In this document: piece after piece, positions 1 to 12,000 of the stretch
Layout of the letters: every line of letters starts with the position of its first letter
Position numbering within the stretch: the first letter of the stretch is position 1
Virus record (IMG/VR): IMGVR_UViG_3300008110_000023
Span: 21,027 to 85,026 of that record
Direction: 5' to 3' (one strand)
From: a virus
DNA length: 64,000 nt
The notes under the pieces: generated by a model
What the model was told of the DNA's origin: nothing
The model's input: only the letters and a program-made list of their open reading frames with translations
Databases searched by the model: none
Made by a program: the position numbers and the translations under genes

Positions 1-3000
1 ATTCAATCATTATCAGCGCTTAATTCAGCAGCTGAAGAAAACTTAGAAGGAGATGAGTTAATTGAATGGAATAACTATTATAATAGTATTACATCAGGAA
101 CTACTACTGAAGAAACAACTACTCCAAGTTCAGAAGATACTGCAACAAAAACTTTAAAAGATAACTTTAAAGCTGCTTTTGAAGAGTTTGATATTAATGT
201 ACAACAACAAACTCCTAAAGTTGAAAGAACTGATGATGAAAAATTAAGTGATAGAATACAAGCAGTTCTTGATTTACTTAAAGCTACTAAATTAAATACA
301 GCTACAGTTACTTTAGGACAAATAGTAGAAGAAGTAAACAAATTATTTGATAATGATATTGAGTATACTAAAAAGATATTCAATGACTTAAAGGATATTG
401 TAACTTTACTACAAAAAATGAGAAATAATCCTGAGTATACTTTAACTCCTAATTATACTTTATCTGATGCTGGTATTGTTGAAACAGGTATTACAATAGA
501 ACCTACTATACTCTCTGAAAAAACAAGTAGAGAAGCTAACGTAGAATTAATGTCTAGAGTAAGAGAAAATGATCCTACTCTTAACTTTATTATAGACGGT
601 AAAAAAATTGAAAGTATAGCATCTGTAGCCTCTAAAGCAATATCAGATGAAGGTACTGAAGTAGATGAAACCTTAGGAGTTTTTAGAACTATTTATAATG
701 AAGCTGGTGAATTAATATTTAATCCAAACCAGGACGCTATAGTAGATTCTAATTTTATTACTGAAGGAACTGTTATTACTATTAAAGTAGAAAAAGCTAC
801 AGGTAATATAGAAGAAGATGTTGATACTGCTGAAATAGCAATGTATGTTACTACTCCAGAAGGAGAAAGAAAAATAGGATATATACATTTACCTAGTTAT
901 GCAGGTGTACAAACATTAGCACAAGGAGAGTTATTACCATCTATACAAGAACAACTTACACTTATACAACAACTTAGAAGACAAGTATTAGAAAACCAAG
1001 ATTCTATTCTTACAACTACTGTAACTAAAAGAGGTTTTGGTAATGTAAATAAAAAAGGAAAAGATGCTAATGGTAATATACCAACATCTATCTTAAGTAA
1101 TGCTTTTGCTGGTGACACAAGAGTACATTTAGGTGTAGTAGGGCTTGTTGGTGAAAACAAGAAGATAAATAGAAATGATGAAAGTATTCCTTTATATCAA
1201 GCAACTGATTTAAAAGCAGGGGCATTAGTTATACTTTTACCACATCCAAGTGGAACTGTAGTACCTTACTATGCAATAAGCAATCCAATAGGAGCAGATA
1301 CTGGAGTTACTACTAAAGTAGTAAATACTTTAAAAGACTTCTTAGCACGTAAAATAGATAGAAAACAAACTACTATGGCTATTGAAAGATATGTCTATAC
1401 AGTTCCTGAAGGTAACATAGGCCGTAAAGGTATTGTTATAAAAGAACAAGATGGACAAAGATCTATTATAGTAGATGGTAAAGAAGTTAAAAATGATAAG
1501 AACTTTGCAGAGGTTATAGGTAGTGTATACTTTAACATGAATAAAAGTATCTTAAACTCTAAAGATGGACCTGCTTATGAGAAAGAGATAATGAATTCTA
1601 ACTTAGTGCGTACAGATGTACAAGCTAATCCTGTAACTTATACTAATGAAAGTGGTGAACAAGTAACTGAGAACTCTTATTTCCATCAAGTAACTACAGA
1701 GTTTAGTACTAACTTAAATAAAAGTGCTAAACCAAAAGTACAAACAGAAAGTACTGTATCTGATATAGAAAGAAGAAGACAAGGATTAAAAACTATAAAC
1801 GGCACTTTAAGAGTTGATTTAGGTGGATTTAGTATAGATAATGTATCTAAAGAATTTTATGACAATATACTTCATGCCACAGCAGATCCTTTTTATATAA
1901 ATTTAAAAAAATGGATTAATGAATTTAGAAAAACACAAAAACCATTTGCTGTTATAGATAGTTCTGAAATTATTAATAAATATAATGCAGAATTAGTTGC
2001 ATTAGAAGGTAAACCAGAAGAAACTGGTACTACTACTAAAGAAGAAGCAGAAAGACTTAAAGCTATAGAAGATGCTAAAGCATTTGGTTTTGAAGTAGAT
2101 GATGAATTAGAAGCAGATATTCCTACTATATTTGATACTCAGAATGATTTATCTGCAGAGCAAATAAGTATGATGAAGAATAATCCTACTACTCTATTAG
2201 TACATCCTGAGTTAAATGCAAGTACACAAAATGAAGCTGTATTAAGTATAGCTTATAAAGCATTAACTATAGAACCAGAGACTGAAGAAGTAGAAGGAAA
2301 AGAAGTATTAAAATCTACTAATAAAGAACTAGTTAAAGCTAACTTTATAGAAGGAGCAAGAGTACTTAACAACCTAGCAAAAACTAATCCTACTAATGCT
2401 ACTTATGCTAAAGCAGCTAAGACTATGTCTATAGTAGCAGGAGATGAAGTATTTGAAAAACTCTATGCAAAAGCAACTGAATTTATTAAAGAGATAGGAT
2501 TCTCTACTGAAGAAAGTGGTTTCTATAACCAAATGGAAGCTTTAGATGAAGTAGATGGAGAAGAAGAAAAGATAAATCAATTTATAGATGAAGCAGCTTC
2601 CTATGAAGATAGAAAGACTGGTGCATCTAAAAGATTTAAAAAATTCTTAGCTTTTATTCCAGCAATGGAACTAATAAAAGGAAAAGCAAAGGTATCTAGA
2701 AACTCTTTATTAATGCCTACTTTTAATAACTATGATAGTACTTTTACTATGATAGCTAATATACTTAGTGAGTATAACTACCCTAGTACTGCAGATGGTT
2801 TACAAATGATGATAAACAGACTGACTGCTACAGATATAAAGAATCCAGTTATAAAAGAAGTTGCTGCTAAGTTAGAAAAAGCCCCTCAAAAGATTAAAGT
2901 AGAGTTCTTTAACATCTTTAATCAACAACATGCTAAGTTTAAAACATTAAGACTATACTGGCAAAAAGCTAGAACTTTTAAATATTTCCACCAAGGAATA

Positions 3001-6000
3001 GGAGGAGAAGTAAAAACTAAATACGCTGAAAGATTAAAACCTACTTTAATTAACTCTGATAGAAATAAAGCACAAGAATTAGTAAGAGAAGAAATGCTTA
3101 CTAATTTTAAACAAAAAGGAGTTATTTTAAAAGCTGTTACTAATAAACTAGATAGAAAAACTAATAATACTACTTTAGAAGTTAACACTGAACACAATAA
3201 AGCTATTTATGATGCATTTGTTACTGCACTAAAAGATGATAGTAACTACCAAGTAGATAGTAGAGGTAAAGTAAATACATTATTTTTTACTGAGACTGGT
3301 TTTAAAACTATGTATGACTTACTTAGTAATACAGGTATTAGTATTTCAGAAAATGCATTTGAAGACTTTTTAAATAATCATATAACACAAGATGGTACAA
3401 GAGGTCATAAAGCTATTGCAGGTGAAGTTTTAGGAGTTATCCTAAAAAGTCTTGCTGGAGAAGGTACAGTTATTGATAGTGAAACTGTAGAAAATCCTTT
3501 TGAACTTAATAATCCTTTTTATACAGAAGGAAGTAGTATTAATATCTTAGCTAAGTATGAATACAATACAAGAACAGATGTATTTAGTTCTTCATTTAGA
3601 CATGCTGGTAAAAGTTTCTATACTTTTGTAAGACATACTCCTTTATCTGAATTAGTACTAAAGCTTAAAAATCCTTGGAGAGCTAATAAAAAAGAAAACA
3701 GTTTTATTAGAGGACTTATAACTAGAGATCCATTGTCTAAACATAGTCTGTGGTTAAACAAAATGGTTAATCCTACTAAAAAAGGAGATTCTGTTTTTGC
3801 AGATACATTTAATTTGTTCTATGAAAAAGGATATAGAGATAGTTCTGAAAAAGGATCTACTCCAAAAGACCTTAAGGATTCTATTGAAAAAGAACATGAA
3901 TTAAACAAAATAATTTCTTTCCAAGCACAAGGAAAAGACACTGTTGTATTCCATGCAGATACCCACTCAGATAAAACTACTAAAGCTTTTATACAAGCTA
4001 TTAAACAATCTGTTGATGGTTATACAGGAAATATAGAAGAAGGTATTCAATTATCTGATGATAGTTTAACTGATTTATATAGTTATTTCTTAGCAGAATA
4101 TGATAGGATATTACAAGTAAATGAACAAAATGAAGATCCTAATTTTCCTGCACATAAGAAATTAAAAGGATATCACGGTACTAAAGCAAAACCAGGTTTA
4201 GGAAGTGTATTTAATATGTACCATTTCTTAAACTATGCTGTATTAAAAGACACTAATGCAGATTTAGCAACAATGTTATTTGACTCTGAAGGTAATTTAA
4301 GAAATATACCTAAAGAAGATATGGCAGTAGTCTCTGGAATGGTTAAAGAAGAAATTAACAATAACTTTAATAGACTATTTAAAAAAGTAAAAGAAGACTG
4401 GAGTACTTTAGGTATATTCTTTACAGAAACTAACAAATTAGGGTATACTAGATTGAATATTAACTCCTACATGGATGCTAAATATTATGATAAAGTAGTA
4501 AACACACTTGGTATAGAAAATAAAGCTGTTAAGAAAGTAACAGAGAATTTTAATCAACCAGCAATAGATGCAGAAGTAGCAAAAATACTTGACTATGCTA
4601 TAGTTGATTATGTAGTTAACTACGCTATAGCTACTAATGAAATGCTTATTATAACAGGAGACCCTGCATTACATGGTAAACCTTCTAAAGATAAAGGTAG
4701 TATTAGTAGTAAAAATTGGGTATTAAAGTCTATTGCAGATACATTTATTAACGTAGGTAAACGTAATGCAAGATTACTGGCTTCTGGTAACAAAGGTATG
4801 TTTAGTAAACAAAAGTATAATGTTGCTTTTGTAAATGACATTGAAGAAGTTTCTGAACATGTAAGTGATTATGTATCATGGTTAAAAGAATTTGAACCTG
4901 ATTATATTAAAAAGAAATTTACTTCTAATATGACAGATGCCCAAGAGTTAACTACTGTTGAAGAGCATTTAGAAGTTATGCGTGCTTTTGGTAAAATAAC
5001 TGATAATCAATTTAAAACATTACTAGGTTTATATGATCCAGCTGCTTACAGAGATTTATACAAAGAAGAAGCTCCTGCATATACACAAAAGGAAGTATTA
5101 GAGAATTTAAAAACTGTAATGCAACCTATGAAACCTGTACAAGTACAAAGTGTATTGGACACTGATATTAAAGCTAATGTACAGTATTATATTAAAACAT
5201 CTTCATTCCCTATTATTCCTGCTTTAGTAAAAGGAAAACCTATGGAGTCTGTATTAAAACAAATGAAAGAAGCTAAAGTAGATAGACTTTCATTTGTATC
5301 TGCAGTTAAATTAGGAGAACATGGAGCTAAAAACTTATTTATAGAAGATAAACTTAATACAGAGTTATTTAAAGACAATGTAATTGAATTAGATAGAGAT
5401 GGTTTTAGTATACAGTTAGAAGTACCTTACAAAGAAAACAAAAAAGAAGTAAGAGAAGGTACCCAAAATATGAAACTATTGTTTATGGATTTACCTGATT
5501 CTTTAGAATTAGAATTATCTGAAGGAAACAAAACAGTAGAAGAAGCTAAAAGAGAATATAATAGAATTCATAAAGAAATCATAGATAGCGCTTTAACTAA
5601 GTTATTAGGAGACATAGGAGCAACTGTTACTGAAGATGAAGCAGGATTTAAATCTTATAAAATAAATGATTTTACTAATTTAAGTAAGATACTTAAAGAA
5701 GAAGGAGAATCTAGAGGATATTCAATTAACTCATTACTTGGTCTTGATTTAAATAAAGATGGTCAGTTTAAAATACCATTGACTTTTAACCCAAACTCTG
5801 CACAAATAGAACCTGTTATTACTGCATTATTAAGTAATAGATTAGTTAAACTTAAAATGCCAGGTAAATCCTATGTATTAGGATCTGAAGTTTTAACCTT
5901 AGAACCTTCAATAAATAAAGAAGGAAAACAGACTCAAGCAGATATTAATGTTATTAAAGATATTATATGGGTATCTGATAAATATAAAACACAAGGTAAA

Positions 6001-9000
6001 CTTAAATACTACAGAGAAGAAAACGGTAAACCAGCAATGGCACAAATTATCATGCCTGCTTATTTCTTAGATAAAGAAGGAAAGCAAATAGACATGACTA
6101 AGTTTGTAAAAAATGGTTTTTTAGATACTAGTAAAATAGATAAAGAACTATTACAAATAATGGGCTTTAGGATTCCTACACAAGGACATAACTCCATGAT
6201 GATGTTTGAAGTAGTAGGATTCTTACCTAAAACTAGTGGTGATTTAGTTATAGTTCCTGCAGAAATTGCTGCTCAAATGGGATCTGACTATGACGTAGAT
6301 AAATTATATACTTATCATTATAACTATTATGTAGGTTCAAAATCTGGTAAACTAAAAAAATACAGTAAACCAGGAAATATTAAAACAAAACAAAATAGAT
6401 TGCTTGAAATTCAATCAGCTATTATAATGAATAAAGAAGTAGCGCCTTATATTATGAATCCATTATCTATGGATGATTTAGCAGACGCTATTGTAGAATT
6501 AAATAAAGATAAAAAAGAAGAATGGATAGGTAACTATTCTACTTTATACCAAAGAAATACTTACTTTGATAATGCTGCTGGTAAAATTGGTGTAGGTATA
6601 TCTGCAAATGCTAATACTAATCACGCTGCTTTTCAACAGGCAGGTGTTTATGTTAAAGGAGGAGGCGTTGTATTCTTAAAACCTGACGGTACTCCATATA
6701 GTGATATTGAAAATAATGCTTATGAAAGTAATAGTGTTAGTAAATATAAAGAAGATAAATATACTTATCCTGATCCTTTTAGTGATGATATAATAGACAA
6801 TAAAAAAGATAACAATACTGCTTGGAGATTAGATAAAATATTTACTTTTGATGGTAAACGTATTTCTGATATTATATCTCAATGGCTAGGAGCTTCTGTG
6901 GATAATGCCAAAGAAAAACTACTAGGAGAAGGAGGTATTAATAAGTATAACTTTAATGTGTCTTTGTTAATAGCTAGAACTGGATTTGGTAATAATTGGA
7001 TTATACCTTTTATCAACCAACCTATCTTAAAAGAATATTATGCTATACTACAAAAACTAGAGGATAGTACTGAAAAGTCTTTTGAGGCAGGTAAAAAAGA
7101 AAAAGCAATAGAACAATTATTTAAAAAGTATACAGATTTATATAAAGTTGCAAATCCTAATGAAACTCCTGGAATACAAGGAGTAACATTACTTGAATTA
7201 AAAAGTTCTCTGAATAAGGAAATAAATGCAGATAATGCAGCAGCACAGTTAAATATATTAAAAGCTTTCTTACATTATGAAACTATTAGCTTAGAAGTAG
7301 GTACTGTACAAAAAGCATTAAATACTGATGTTAAGGGATTACCTAAAAATATAGCAGAAACTGCAGAAAAAAGAGATTTTATTAGTGAGCATGGGTATAA
7401 CTCTTCTGTATTAGGAAATGTAGGTAAAATAAGAGAAAAAGTAATATCAGGTGCTTTTATGGAAATACCTAGAATTGCTAGTCAATTATTTAATAGAAAA
7501 ACAGACGGTTCTTATGTATATGCTTATGATAGTTCTGCCTACAAATGGGTTAAAACAGGATTAGCACAAATAGCTAATAAAGAATTTAATACTGAACAAA
7601 TTAATTTAATACATAATAGTTTACAACAGTTTATTTATACTCACCCAGAATTAGGTTTATATGGGGATAATTATGAGGCAGAAAAACAAAGGTTATTATA
7701 CAATGAAAACCTAGCTGATAGATTATTGCAATTACAAGAGAAATACCCAAAAAACTATTTCTTAAGTAAAATAAGTGCTGTAATTGATACTAATGTTAAT
7801 AATCCTAAAAAGATTAAGATAATAAATACTACTGCAGAACAAAAGATCTTTATAGAGAGAATGCAACAAGAATGGGAATCTGCTTTTTATGCAGAACCAG
7901 AACTTGCCAGATTTGCAGAAGATATGGCTAAGTACACAATGATGTTTAATGCTAATCAATTTGGAGCTTCTAACTTAATAAAATACTTACCTTTTAACTA
8001 TCTTAACATTATAGGTGCAGGTAAAGTATTAAATGGTTTAGAATTAGAAGATTCTTTAAGTCTTATAAACTTTATACCACAATTCTTACAGCACAATCCA
8101 GAGTTTGCTCCTTTTGCTAAAGAAAGTAATTTCCTTGAAAATAGCGCAGTTTATAAAAAAGATGCTGATGGTAAAGATACTGATATTATAGAAGGATTTA
8201 AATTACCTAGTTTAGCTTTAGAATTTGATAAAAATGATGCACGTAATTTAATACAAATTATTAAAGTAGAAGGAGAAGAAATACCTGTATATCCAAGTTT
8301 CTTATCTGTATATGGAGGAGCTGAATTAGGAAGATTACTTTTTATAAAAGTAAATGAAGATTTTTATAGAAGAGTAGACACATTAGGAAATACTGATTTT
8401 ACTGAATATAACTTTAGTAAAAATGGTTTAGCTTCTACAATACTAGAAGAGCAAAAAGGTGTTGTAGATATTAACAAAAAAACAAATACTATAGAATCTA
8501 CTACAACTGATTTAGATCAACTTTATTTTACAACTTCAAGTGTTCATTCTTTACTAGAAAATATTGTTATTAGAAATACTTTTGCTACAGATCCTTTAGC
8601 AGAAGCTTATGGTGCCTTAGCAGAAAAACTACTAGAACAACCAGAAAATGGATATAGAGTAGTAGTTGATAATAGTATACCAGCAGTAGGAGCTCATAAT
8701 AGAGTAGAAAAATTAATTAAACTAAATAAAGAAGCTTTATTAAAAAATAATGAATTAGAAATACAACGTGTTATATTACATGAACTTATACACAAAGAAA
8801 CTGTAGCTAAATTAGTAGATAATAAATTCTTAGAAACAAAAGAAGGTCAAGCTATTACTAAAGTATTTAATAGTTTTAAAGAACAACTACAAAATAAAGC
8901 ATTATCTGATACTGAAAAAACTAGGGGTATTCCAAATGAATTCCTAGAAGCAGAAGTATTTAAGTTATTAACTGAGGCTAGTTTTGGAGAAAATAAAAAA

Positions 9001-12000
9001 GATTTAAATATACTATCTTTAAATAGAATTACTAATAGTGATATAAATAGTCCTGCTTTTAAAGAACTTATGAAGTCTTTATCTACTAATCTTGCTAAAG
9101 TAGATAAATTTAAAGCTAGTAGTAAATTAGAACCAGGTACTGAAAGATATGAAGCAGTTGCTAATTATATTAAAGATACTTTTACAGCAAATAATATTAA
9201 GGAATTAAAACCTAAATATTACATGTACACTAGTATTTTAGAGTTTGCTACTGAAGCTTTAACTAATACAAAGACTCAAGAGTATTTAAAAACATTTACT
9301 ACTATTAATCAAAAAGGAGAAAAAGTAAGTTTATGGAAACAGTTTATAGATGCTTTAACTACTTTACTTAAGTTTAATAATGTAAATAGAACATTAGCAG
9401 AAGATGCTATTGAAAGTATTATAGATGTAATTGATTATGGTAAACCAGCTGAGATAATTACTCCACCATCTATTAGTGTTAAAACTTTTGATAAAAAAAA
9501 TCTATTTAAAGTAACACCTATACAAACTGCTGACAAAAAAGCAACTATCAAAGCCAGTATAGCTACTCAATATATTGGTTTTGGTGAAGGCATTGCAGGA
9601 AGTTCTACAGAACTATATAGACAACAAGCTGGAGCTTTAGCTAATACAGGTAACTATTCTGTTAATGATGTAATATTTGTATCTGTTCCTGGTAGAAGAG
9701 GTACTGAAATACAACAAAAAACACAACAAGATAAAACTATTAAAGAAGCTATTAAAGCTGTAGAAGCTGGAGCTACAATCCTTACAGATAATAAAGCTTA
9801 TATTGATTCTAATTCTTATAACACAGGAGAAAAAAGACTTTATAATGCTATGAAAGAACAAGGTTATGACTATTCTGAAATTATAATTGACGGTCAACTT
9901 ATTGGTACTTGGAGTAAACCTACTCAACCAGTTACTGAAGTAGTAGAAACTAAAGAAGTTATAAATAAAATATCAACTCCTATATTAAGTAAAAAATTAG
10001 TATATACTGTATATAATCCTATTAGTGGAAAAAATCAAACTAAAAATGGTTATAAATTAACTATTCCTGAATTTCCAAATTTTGAAGGTTATATTACACA
10101 AGAAGAAATAACACAAGAAAGTAAAGAAGGAAAACCAGAACTTAATAAAAAAACAAAAGAATGGACTATAGAAATAGTACATCCAACTAAAGGAGTACTG
10201 AATTTTCCTGTAGGCTGGGCAAAAACTAAAAAAGAAGTTATAGATACTTTTGTTAATGATATTAATGAAAAACATTCTAAATCAGAAGAAGGTAAAAAAA
10301 TATTGCAAGAAATTGGTATTGATTTTATTGGCATACAACCACAAGTTGAAGTAAAAACAACAGAAGTTATATTAAAATACTATGGTGCTTATTACAAATA
10401 CAATATTGATAAAGATGGTAACCAAGTAGGAGCTTCTTTATATTCTCAAAATGGAGTAGATTATATAAGTACTTCTAGAGATTATGCTTCTATAATAGCA
10501 AGTAATAACTACACTAATGCAACTACTGGTGAAGTATTTGGTAAACCAAAAGAACCTGTAATAATACCTGAAGAAGAAGGAGATAATGCTAAATATGAAT
10601 TGTTTCCTGGAGTATTTGCCAATGAAGGACAGAAAGAAGCTTTAGATAAACTAGATTCTTTTATGGCATCTACAGGTAAAGATAATGAAGCCTTTGTATT
10701 AGTTGGAAGAGGAGGTACTGGTAAGACTACTATTATTAAAAAGATGATAGGTAAATTTCCAAATTTAAGAATAGGAGGAGCAACTGTATCACATGCAGCT
10801 AAAGATATCTTAGGAAATTCTATTGGAAAAGGAAATGCATTTACTTTAGCTAGTTTATTAGGAATAAAATTAGATGAAACTACAGGTAAATTTGAAATTG
10901 ATGGTTTTAGTAGAAGAACAAAAGGAATTCCTATTGAAAAATTAGACATTATTATAATTGATGAATGTTCTATGGTTTCTGATTTATTGTTTGAAGAATT
11001 ATTTAAATATAAAAAACCTAGTGCTAAAATTATCTTTATGGGAGATAATGTCCAATTAGCTCCTGTAGAACAAGAAACAGATTCTATTACTTTTAAAGCT
11101 AATAAAAACCCAAATAATTTTGCTAAGTTAACAGAACCTATGAGATTTAGTGCTGAAAATCCTATTTTTGCATTGTCTTATATAGTAGCAGATAACGTAG
11201 AAGCTCCTGAAAGTAAAGTATATACTATCCCACAATCAAGTAGAGTAACTACTTTAAAAGAAGATACTGGTATTATATTTACTAATAGTGAAGAAACTGC
11301 TTTATCTATGTTGGTAGAAGACATTAAACAAGAACTTGAAAAAGAAGTTCCTAATACAAAAGCAGTAAAAGCAGTTACTTTTAATAATGAATTAAATAAT
11401 GCTACACAATCTGTTAAAAATCTTAATCTTAAAATAAGACAAAAATTATGGGGAGAAGAAGCTAAAAATCAATTTAATATAAATGAACTTTTAACTGCTT
11501 ATTCTACTTTTGGAGGAGAAAATCCTGCCTTTTATAACTCAGAAAACCTTATAGTAAAAGAAGTGTCTGAAGTAAAAGATGTTGAATACAACATAGGTGT
11601 GTTTGATTTTAAATTTAAAACTGTTTATTTAACTTTACAAAAAAGTGATGGTACAATAGTAAGTAATATACCAACAGTTGCCAAAGAAGATTTAGAAAGA
11701 TACAATAAAGAAGTAAAGGCTTTAAAATCAAATCCTGATGGAAGAATAAAATCAATAGGTTTTAAATTATCTGAAGAATTAGCTAATTTACAATATGGCT
11801 ATGCTGTTACTTCTCATAAAGCACAAGGTAGTACTTATACTAATGTATATGTTTTTGAAGACAATATCTTAGGCAATAGTAATTTAAGTGCCCCAAAAGA
11901 TAAAAACAGAGCTTTATATACAGCTATTACTAGAGCTAGTAAAAAACTAGTATTAATGGGTAAGTTTAATATAAACAATGAGATGAATAATCTTAATGAT

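Noticed and set aside
10509-10949. 146 aa ORF antisense to the helicase part of the giant gene
   Set aside because: Antisense to conserved helicase motifs; hydrophobic low-complexity product (Ser, Leu, Pro, Val) as expected from the complement of Lys/Glu-rich coding DNA.
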